Below are positions 1 to 7,559 of a stretch of DNA of 12,009 nt, one piece after another. The stretch comes from Planctomycetaceae bacterium (GTDB lineage: Bacteria; Planctomycetota; Planctomycetia; Planctomycetales; Planctomycetaceae). The notes below the pieces were generated by a model. The model saw only the letters and a program-made list of their open reading frames with translations. It was not told where the DNA came from and searched no databases. Positions within the stretch are counted from its first letter, which is position 1; the number at the start of each line of letters is the position of its first letter. A program made the translations under genes and the position numbers. The DNA lies in assembly GCA_027000105.1 (NCBI GenBank), contig JALTOP010000129.1, positions 10,905 to 22,913 of the forward strand, in the 5' to 3' direction.

Positions 1-2309
<2,309 letters not shown>

Positions 2310-2453
2310 TTTTGGTTTGTCATTCGTGCAGTTTGTCGTTCGTGCAGGCAGAAAGTGTCGCCCGGTGCGTTGTGGCGAATCCAACGGGACAGGCGCAGCG
2401 ATGCTGCATTCCTATCCCTTCACGCCGATGCTATCCTACGAACAATGAGGAAG
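2310..2453. other. metF-metH intergenic spacer with a two-copy 15-bp direct repeat
   Basis: This 144-bp spacer lies between the metF stop and the metH start. Two near-identical 15-mers (TTGTCATTCGTGCAG at 2317-2331 and TTGTCGTTCGTGCAG at 2333-2347, 14 of 15 matching) sit in tandem with a 16-bp period just upstream of the metH start. A perfect GCAGC-GAT-GCTGC hairpin lies at 2395-2407. It has no T-tract on the metH-proximal side, so I do not call it a terminator. No riboswitch consensus (SAM or cobalamin) was recognised. Confidence 0.5.
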
Positions 2454-3326
2454 CTACGATAGATCAAGAGCATCCAGAATCTGTTGGCACGCCCGGGATT
2501 TATTCAACGCGTAAAAATGAATGCCGGGGGCTCCCTGGTTCAGAAGATCCTGACATTGCGCAATCGCATGGTTGACGCCGATTTCCATCTGAGCCTGTTT
2601 GTCGTCCTGGACGGCTTCAAGTCGGGAAGCGAGTTCGTCCGGGAAAATCGCACCACACAGGGCGGTGATCCGTTTGATTCTCGCGAATTCGGTAATCGGC
2701 ATGATTCCCGGCACCAGCGGAATGTGACAACCAGCCTGTTCGTACATTTCACGAAATCGGTAGAAGTTGTCGTTCTCGAAAAAGAGTTGCGTGAACGCGA
2801 CATCTGCACCTGCATCTATTTTACGCTTCAAATTCTTCAAGTCTGTCGGTAAATCGGGGGCTTCGGTATGTTTCTCGGGATACGCCGCCACACCAATTCC
2901 CATTTCGGGAAAGTGTTCCCTGATCAATTGTACCAACTCGTTCGCAAAGGCAAGCCCTCCTTCGGTTGCTTCGAAAGTCTGGGCACCTTCCGGAGCGTCC
3001 CCACGAAGAGCCATGATGTTCTTTACCCCGGCTGCATTGGCACTGTTGAGTATGTCGATAATTTCTGCCCGGCTTGAACCGACACATGTCAAATGGGCTG
3101 TTGTGGGGATCTCGAATTGTTGCTGGATCCGCTGACACAGATCGACGGTTCGAGTCCGCTCACTCCCCCCGGCACCATAAGTACAGGAAATAAAGGCTGG
3201 TTTATACTGGGCTAGCCGGTCCAGCATGTTGAACAGCGAACGATCCCCCTGTTCCGTTTTTGGGGGAAAAACCTCAATCGAGATAACCGGCGAATTCGAC
3301 TGGAAAATTTCAGGAAGAGTTTTCAT
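2454..3326 (-). CDS. metF: 5,10-methylenetetrahydrofolate reductase
   Basis: This flavoprotein reduces 5,10-methylene-THF to 5-methyl-THF, the methyl donor used by the adjacent MetH. The 290-residue length is that of the bacterial catalytic TIM barrel alone, without the regulatory domain of eukaryotic enzymes. Visible family motifs are SIEVFPPKT with Glu18 (equivalent to E. coli Glu28), FISCTYGAGGS (46-55), AHLTCVG (77-83), NIMALRGD with Asp110 (FAD contact, E. coli Asp120), AAYPEKH (147-153), FTQLFFEND with Gln180 (folate contact, E. coli Gln183), PGIMPI (206-211) and GIHFYALN near the end. The ATG at 3326-3324 begins directly before a normal MetF N-terminus, and no strong Shine-Dalgarno precedes it. 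It is the first gene of a probable metF-metH transcript, divergent from ahcY. The assignment is secure. Confidence 0.97.
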   Translation of the reverse strand: MKTLPEIFQSNSPVISIEVFPPKTEQGDRSLFNMLDRLAQYKPAFISCTYGAGGSERTRTVDLCQRIQQQFEIPTTAHLTCVGSSRAEIIDILNSANAAGVKNIMALRGDAPEGAQTFEATEGGLAFANELVQLIREHFPEMGIGVAAYPEKHTEAPDLPTDLKNLKRKIDAGADVAFTQLFFENDNFYRFREMYEQAGCHIPLVPGIMPITEFARIKRITALCGAIFPDELASRLEAVQDDKQAQMEIGVNHAIAQCQDLLNQGAPGIHFYALNKSRACQQILDALDLS

Positions 3327-3437
3327 AGGCGTACGAAGGCATGTCGCCCTGTGACGGGGCTATTTTGCCAATGTTGTTTTTGTCTGTTGTTCTGTACGTT
3401 ATTATCTGTTTGGGGGAAGCGCCACGATGCTGGAAAA

Positions 3438-3473
3438 GCGGGAAAAATACGGGGAATTCCCCTGTTTTCCTGC
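3438..3473. promoter_or_regulatory. Imperfect 36-bp inverted repeat, possible operator
   Basis: The outer arms GCGGGAAAA (3438-3446) and TTTTCCTGC (3465-3473) are complementary over 9 bp with one G-T pair. They enclose a perfect palindrome, GGGGAATTCCCC (3451-3462), giving an almost continuous dyad. It lies roughly in the middle of the metF/ahcY intergenic region. A two-fold symmetric protein-binding site shared by both promoters is one reading; an RNA hairpin in either 5' leader is another. No known operator consensus was recognised. Confidence 0.4.
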
Positions 3474-3686
3474 GGGAAACCCGAATCGAACTTGTGAATC
3501 AGCTTTTCATGTTCTATTGTTTCCGTTATGTGCTACGGAGCAGTATAGACAGCGTATCCGTTCAGTGTAGCCTTCTTTAGCTTCAAACGGGGGCGGATAC
3601 AAGGGTTTCTCGCTGAATCGGCAGGATTTTTGGCGGGACAGGTTCGCCCATCGTACAAAACAGGCTTAATCATTCACTTTTCACAC

Positions 3687-3690
3687 AGGA
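3687..3690 (+). promoter_or_regulatory. Ribosome binding site of ahcY
   Basis: AGGA lies 9 nt before the ATG at 3700. It supports this start for ahcY, which is also where the normal family N-terminus begins. Confidence 0.55.
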
Positions 3691-3699
3691 ATTACGTAC

Positions 3700-5028
3700 A
3701 TGTCGTCAACAGAAACACTCCCTTACAAGGTAAAAGATATTGGCTTGGCTGATTTCGGTCGCAAAGATATTTCCCTTTCGGAAAACGAGATGCCCGGCCT
3801 GATGGCGTTGCGCGAAAAATATGGCGAATCCAAACCGCTTCGGGGAGCTCGCATTGCCGGTTGTCTGCACATGACGGTACAAACGGCCGTGCTGATGGAA
3901 ACACTTGTTGAACTGGGGGCGGAAATTCAGTGGTCGAGCTGCAACATCTTCTCCACGCAGGATCACGCAGCCGCCGCGATGGCTGCAGCGGGAATTCCCG
4001 TTTATGCCTGGAAGGGAATGACAGAGGAAGAATTCGATTGGTGTATCGAACAGACCATTTTCTGGCCCGATGGCAAACCGCTGAATCTGATTCTGGATGA
4101 TGGCGGTGATCTCACGGCAATGGTTCACAACAAGTATCCCGAATTGCTCAAAGGCATCAAGGGGTTGACGGAAGAAACAACCACCGGGGTGCACCGACTG
4201 CATCAGATGTTTGAAGAAGGCAAACTCGGTGTGCCGGCTATCAACGTGAACGATTCGGTGACAAAAAGCAAATTCGATAATCTGTACGGGTGCAGAGAGT
4301 CTCTTGCTGATGGAATCAAGCGGGCTACCGATGTCATGATGGCCGGGAAAGTTGTCGTCGTTTGCGGTTATGGCGATGTCGGCAAAGGTTGTGCAGACGC
4401 GATGAAGGGACTCGGCTCCCGGGTTATTATCACCGAGATCGATCCTATTTGTGCCCTGCAGGCGGCGATGGAAGGGTTCCAGGTTCTCACCATGGAAGAC
4501 GCTGCACCGATCGGGGATATTTTTGTTACCACAACCGGCTGTTGCGACGTGATCCGTGGCGAACATATGGAGCAGATGAAACATGAGGCGATCGTGTGCA
4601 ACATCGGTCACTTCGATTCTGAAATTCAAATCTCCTACCTGAATGAACGGGAAGATATCAAAAAGGAAGTCATTAAAGATGATTCCCAGGTAGGCGGCCC
4701 CGTTCATCGTTACGAATTCCCCGATGGCAAGGCATTGCTCGTTCTGGCAGAAGGGCGTTTGGTGAACCTCGGCTGTGCCACCGGGCATCCTTCGTTTGTG
4801 ATGTCAAACAGTTTCACGAATCAGGTTCTGGGACAAATGGCTCTTTGGCAGGATGGCGACAAATACGAAATTGGCGTGCACGTCTTGCCGAAAAAACTGG
4901 ACGAAGAAGTCGCCCGACTCCATCTGGATAAAATTGGCGTCAAGCTGACGACACTCACCCAGGAGCAGGCCGATTATCTGAACGTTCCTGTCAACGGCCC
5001 GTTCAAACCGGATTACTATCGCTACTGA
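3700..5028 (+). CDS. ahcY: Adenosylhomocysteinase (S-adenosyl-L-homocysteine hydrolase)
   Basis: This NAD-dependent cytoplasmic enzyme reversibly splits S-adenosylhomocysteine, the inhibitory product of methyltransferases, into homocysteine and adenosine. The 442-residue protein has the full set of family motifs: GCLHMTVQTAVL with His57, ILDDGGD (131-137), EETTTGVHRL with Glu159, the NVNDSVTKSKFDN stretch with Lys189 and Asp193, the NAD-binding GYGDVGKG (223-230), NIGHFD with His304, the HPSFVMSNSF region (363-372) and the C-terminal KPDYYRY. The length and the unbroken QTIFWPDG to ILDDGGD junction show that it lacks the roughly 40-residue insertion of many proteobacterial and mycobacterial enzymes, resembling the compact form. 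It diverges from metF-metH and supplies the homocysteine that MetH uses. A nucleoside hydrolase gene follows 119 bp downstream. Confidence 0.98.
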   Translation: MSSTETLPYKVKDIGLADFGRKDISLSENEMPGLMALREKYGESKPLRGARIAGCLHMTVQTAVLMETLVELGAEIQWSSCNIFSTQDHAAAAMAAAGIPVYAWKGMTEEEFDWCIEQTIFWPDGKPLNLILDDGGDLTAMVHNKYPELLKGIKGLTEETTTGVHRLHQMFEEGKLGVPAINVNDSVTKSKFDNLYGCRESLADGIKRATDVMMAGKVVVVCGYGDVGKGCADAMKGLGSRVIITEIDPICALQAAMEGFQVLTMEDAAPIGDIFVTTTGCCDVIRGEHMEQMKHEAIVCNIGHFDSEIQISYLNEREDIKKEVIKDDSQVGGPVHRYEFPDGKALLVLAEGRLVNLGCATGHPSFVMSNSFTNQVLGQMALWQDGDKYEIGVHVLPKKLDEEVARLHLDKIGVKLTTLTQEQADYLNVPVNGPFKPDYYRY

Positions 5029-5078
5029 TCTCGTTGTTGATACCGGTTGATCCCGTTATTGGTGATCTCATCGTTGAT
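5026..5078 (+). repeat. Imperfect direct repeat after ahcY
   Basis: TGATCTCGTTGTTGAT (5026-5041, starting at the ahcY stop) recurs as TGATCTCATCGTTGAT (5063-5078), with a further GTTGATCCCGTT between them. This looks like local duplication in the 3' flank. No stem-loop with a T-tract is present, so no terminator is called for ahcY, and read-through into the next gene is possible. Confidence 0.4.
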
Positions 5079-5106
5079 GGTGTAATCTACCCGGGCAGGT
5101 CGGTCT

Positions 5107-5144
5107 GATCGGAGACAGGAATCGGTGGCCGGAATCGGAGGTCG
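5107..5144 (+). repeat. Three-unit short tandem repeat overlapping a ribosome binding site
   Basis: Two 13-mers, GAATCGGTGGCCG (5119-5131) and GAATCGGAGGTCG (5132-5144), match at 11 of 13 positions. A more diverged unit, GATCGGAGACAG, precedes them at 5107-5118. The last unit contains GGAGG at 5137-5141, which is 6 nt before the GTG start at 5148. The strong Shine-Dalgarno therefore appears to have arisen inside a small tandem duplication. Confidence 0.5.
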
Positions 5145-5147
5145 GAT

Positions 5148-6251
5148 GTGTCAGTGACTCGTCTTCTTCGGCATGTTTTCGGGAATGTTCTGCCTGGTTC
5201 AATTCCGGGGAGGCTCTCGTTTCGCCTGCTGTTATTAAGCACCCTGCTGATTCCAATTTTTTCGGGTATCATTAACCGGCCTGTGCAGGCCACTGAGCCT
5301 GTGCAGGTGATTTTCGATACCGATATCACAGGGGATGTCGATGATGTTCTCGCTTTGGCGATGCTGCATACTTTGGCAGATCGAGGGGAATGTGACCTGC
5401 TCGCGGTCACGGTTTCCAAGATCAATCCGCTAACCGGTCCATTCGTCGATGCTGTCAACACGTTCTATGGCAGACCGGATATTCCGATTGGTGTGACCAA
5501 CAACGCCCAACGGCGGGAAAGCAAATATCTTCGTTTGGTTTTGGAGAAGGAGCAAGGCCGATTTCGGTATCCTCATGATGTCTGCTCCAATGCCCGGTTG
5601 CCTGATGCTGTTTCGTTGTTGAGAAAAACATTGGCCTGTTCCGACGATCGGTCTGTTGTTCTCGTTCAAGTCGGGCTGGCCGCGAATCTGGCTGATCTTC
5701 TCGATTCGAAAGCGGACCGTTTCAGCCCCCTTTCCGGTGTTGATCTGGTCCGTCGGAAAGTGCGGATGGTTTCCGTCATGGCCGGGAGTTTCAAACCGAT
5801 CAACGGTAACAATCATTATCTGGAAGCGAATGTCATCAACGGTATCGACGCCATGCAACGATTGGCAAAAAGCTGGCCTGAACAGGTTCCGATTATCTGG
5901 AGTGGCTTCGAAATCGGTATCGCTGTTCGCTATCCACGCAAGAGCATCGCCAACGATTTCCTCTACCGCAGGCATCATATTGTCCGTGAGGCATATCTGC
6001 TCCACAGTGGCCCGAACCATGATCGTCCCTGTTGGGATCTGACGAGTGTTTTATACGCTGTTCGACCAGATCGAGGGTACTTCACACTTTCCGAGACCGG
6101 TCTGGTTCAGGTGGAAGATGATGGCTATCTCTTTTTTGAAGCGGGAAATTCGAAAAGGGATCGTTTCCTCAGGATGGATGCGAAACAGACGGTCCGGGTG
6201 AGGGAAGCACTGCAGTATCTGGTCAGCCAACCGCCCTCGGGAAAAAAGTAA
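5148..6251 (+). CDS. Exported nucleoside hydrolase family protein (divergent active site)
   Basis: This 367-residue member of the inosine/uridine-preferring nucleoside hydrolase superfamily would be expected to cut the N-glycosidic bond of ribonucleosides. The GTG start at 5148 is supported by GGAGG 6 nt upstream; an ATG at 5146 is out of frame and hits a stop at once. Residues 1-48 look like a signal peptide (basic region, hydrophobic LLLLSTLLIPIF, possible cleavage after VQA), implying export. The metal-binding motif DTDITGDVDD is at 57-66, followed by VDAVNTFYGRPDIPIG. In the C-terminal half EAN (226-228) is kept, but the Asp expected six residues after Glu226 is Gly232, and the usual His-Asp pair is Trp296-Asp297 (CWDLTSVLYAVRP). 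The gene ends in three consecutive TAA codons (6249-6257). It is a paralogue of the next gene. True substrate is unknown, and the changes may mean altered specificity or another hydrolytic role. Confidence 0.85.
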   Translation: MSVTRLLRHVFGNVLPGSIPGRLSFRLLLLSTLLIPIFSGIINRPVQATEPVQVIFDTDITGDVDDVLALAMLHTLADRGECDLLAVTVSKINPLTGPFVDAVNTFYGRPDIPIGVTNNAQRRESKYLRLVLEKEQGRFRYPHDVCSNARLPDAVSLLRKTLACSDDRSVVLVQVGLAANLADLLDSKADRFSPLSGVDLVRRKVRMVSVMAGSFKPINGNNHYLEANVINGIDAMQRLAKSWPEQVPIIWSGFEIGIAVRYPRKSIANDFLYRRHHIVREAYLLHSGPNHDRPCWDLTSVLYAVRPDRGYFTLSETGLVQVEDDGYLFFEAGNSKRDRFLRMDAKQTVRVREALQYLVSQPPSGKK

Positions 6252-6275
6252 TAATAATGGGGCTCGTCAGTTGAA

Positions 6276-6323
6276 CCTTGAGCGGGTTGGGCTGTTTCAG
6301 CCTCAAGGCCCGCTTTTCTCTTT
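6276..6323 (+). terminator. Probable rho-independent terminator with an alternative stem
   Basis: AGCGGG (6281-6286) pairs with CCCGCT (6309-6314), enclosing a perfect GGCTG-TTT-CAGCC hairpin (6290-6302), and is followed by the T-rich tract TTTTCTCTTT. A second complementary pair, CCTTGA (6276-6281) with TCAAGG (6303-6308), crosses the first and so competes with it or could form a pseudoknot. It starts 25 bp after the stop of the upstream nucleoside hydrolase and would separate its transcript from the next gene. Confidence 0.65.
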
Positions 6324-6449
6324 CGCGCAACTTGCTAAAGTTTCGTTCAAGGTTTCGTTCCAGTTGTACGACAGGAATGTTTTGTCTGCGTGAATGTTTT
6401 ATCTGCTTGGGGTCTCTTGCGATGAAATGCCCCGTCTCCTCTTATCATC

Positions 6450-6453
6450 AGGA
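6450..6453 (+). promoter_or_regulatory. Weak ribosome binding site of second nucleoside hydrolase
   Basis: AGGA lies 10 nt before the ATG at 6464. The spacing is slightly long, but it supports that start, which also places a complete signal peptide at the N-terminus. Confidence 0.4.
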
Positions 6454-6463
6454 ATTGGTTTGA

Positions 6464-7522
6464 ATGAGTCGCGATCATCTTTATCCGCATATTTTACGTC
6501 GATTCCTTTCGCGGGTTCCTTTTTTGTTGATCCCTTTTCTGTTGATGCTGCTGCCGCCGGGGCGAAGCGTTCTCGCCGGGAAGCCGGTTTCGATTCTGTT
6601 TGATACCGATATTTCCAACGATTGTGACGATGCCGGTGCGCTGGCGGTATTGAACACTCTGGCGGATCAGGGAAAAGCGAAGATCATCGCCATTACGATC
6701 AATATCAGGTGTCCGTCCAATTCTTCAGCGGGCGCAGTCGATGCAATCAATACCTATTACGGACGTGGCGACATCCCGATCGGCACCGACAAAGACGGTT
6801 TGCGTTTCCTCCGAATTGGCCCCAGTTCATTCACCACCACCTTGCGTAAAGAATTTCCGAACGACACCCCGGTTGATTCCCAATGTCCCGATGCTCTTGA
6901 AGTTTCCAGAAAAGCGCTGGCCGGCCAGCCGGATCATTCTGTTGTCTATTGCAGTGTGGGAGCATTAAGCAACATGGAAGATCTGTTGCGTTCCGGGCCC
7001 GATCAATACAGCCCGTTGTCGGGAATAGAATTGATCAGGAAAAAAGTCCGGGTGACAGTCATCATGGGAGGCGGTTTTCCCCGGACAAAAACTCCTGAAA
7101 CGAACCTCCGGTTTGATCCTGCCGCTGCGGTGACGGTTGCCAATTACTGGCCCGGTGAAATTATCTGGCAAGGTTACGAAGTTGGCCGGGCAATAATAAC
7201 AGGTGCCAGGTTGAAAGAAACGCCGTCATCGAATCCGGTTCGCAGAGCTTATGAACTGCGACCGTTCGGCAAGGGGAAAGCGATCGATCGGGGCAAGCCG
7301 AGTCACGATCAGGCAGCCGTGCTGCTGGCTGTTTTCGGAATCGATCCAGAGTATTGGACTGAAGTTGGAAACGGCCGGGTTGTGATCGATTCCGACGGTC
7401 ATTCGCAGTGGAAAACGGATCGCAAAAAGAATCACCACTACGTGGTTATCAAGGGAACTCCGCAGAAGCTGACCAAATTGATTGAGCAATTGATGTGCAC
7501 AAAACCGAAAGCCTCCTCATAG
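6464..7522 (+). CDS. Exported nucleoside hydrolase (inosine/uridine-preferring family)
   Basis: This 352-residue paralogue of the preceding gene keeps the canonical family residues. The N-terminal motif DTDISNDCDD (47-56) provides the calcium-binding aspartates. VDAINTYYGRGDIPIGT (92-108) follows. The PETNLRFDPAAA motif (211-222) has Glu212, Asn214 and Asp218, and His281-Asp282 in PSHDQAAVL match the catalytic-site pair of the family. The expected reaction is hydrolysis of a ribonucleoside to base and ribose. Residues 1-38 form a signal peptide (RRFLSRVPFLLIPFLLMLL, likely cleavage after SVLA), so it probably acts in the periplasm or outside. It shares many blocks with the upstream paralogue, for example SPLSG followed by a basic IRKKVRV-type stretch, which indicates an old tandem duplication. 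It is likely transcribed separately, given the terminator upstream. Substrate preference cannot be read from the sequence. Confidence 0.9.
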   Translation: MSRDHLYPHILRRFLSRVPFLLIPFLLMLLPPGRSVLAGKPVSILFDTDISNDCDDAGALAVLNTLADQGKAKIIAITINIRCPSNSSAGAVDAINTYYGRGDIPIGTDKDGLRFLRIGPSSFTTTLRKEFPNDTPVDSQCPDALEVSRKALAGQPDHSVVYCSVGALSNMEDLLRSGPDQYSPLSGIELIRKKVRVTVIMGGGFPRTKTPETNLRFDPAAAVTVANYWPGEIIWQGYEVGRAIITGARLKETPSSNPVRRAYELRPFGKGKAIDRGKPSHDQAAVLLAVFGIDPEYWTEVGNGRVVIDSDGHSQWKTDRKKNHHYVVIKGTPQKLTKLIEQLMCTKPKASS

Positions 7523-7546
7523 CAGCTTGAACCCGTTCTCAAGCTG
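7523..7546. terminator. Inverted repeat between convergent genes, possible bidirectional terminator
   Basis: CAGCTTGA (7523-7530) and TCAAGCTG (7539-7546) form a perfect 8-bp stem with an 8-nt loop in the 37-bp gap between two convergent stop codons. The position suits a terminator for both genes, but neither side has a clear T-tract, so factor-independent termination is uncertain. Confidence 0.45.
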
Positions 7547-7559
7547 GCAGTCTGCACAT

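Larger units (their letters stand above)
3327..3699. other. Divergent metF / ahcY intergenic region (373 bp)
   Basis: This region must hold promoters for both the metF-metH transcript and ahcY. I found no protein-like ORF; a 79-codon plus-strand frame at 3341-3580 has no recognisable features. Structured elements are a GCCC/GGGC hairpin at 3346-3360 close to the metF start, a TG-rich stretch at about 3370-3412, a 36-bp dyad at 3438-3473 and a short CGGG-AAA-CCCG palindrome at 3473-3483. I searched by eye on both strands for SAM-I, SAH and cobalamin riboswitch hallmarks and saw none. No sigma70-type promoter convincing enough to annotate was found. Confidence 0.55.

Noticed and set aside
3341..3580. 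79-codon plus-strand frame in the metF/ahcY gap
   Set aside because: It has no ribosome binding site, spans the dyad structures and does not resemble a known protein; a hydrophobic stretch near its start is the only protein-like trait.
3327..3699. Possible SAM, SAH or cobalamin riboswitch
   Set aside because: The gene context would suit one, but conserved core motifs were not found by eye on either strand. A covariance-model search would settle it.
3706..4788. 360-codon open frame on the minus strand opposite ahcY
   Set aside because: It lies wholly within a securely identified ahcY coding sequence, shows no family motifs, and is explained by the codon bias of the sense gene.
5430..6020. 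196-codon minus-strand frame opposite the first nucleoside hydrolase
   Set aside because: The sense frame carries the clear nucleoside hydrolase motifs and a ribosome binding site; the antisense frame has neither.
6278..6463. 61-codon frame between the two nucleoside hydrolases
   Set aside because: It begins inside the terminator hairpin, has an arginine/serine-rich composition typical of non-coding frames, and ends right at the next gene's start.
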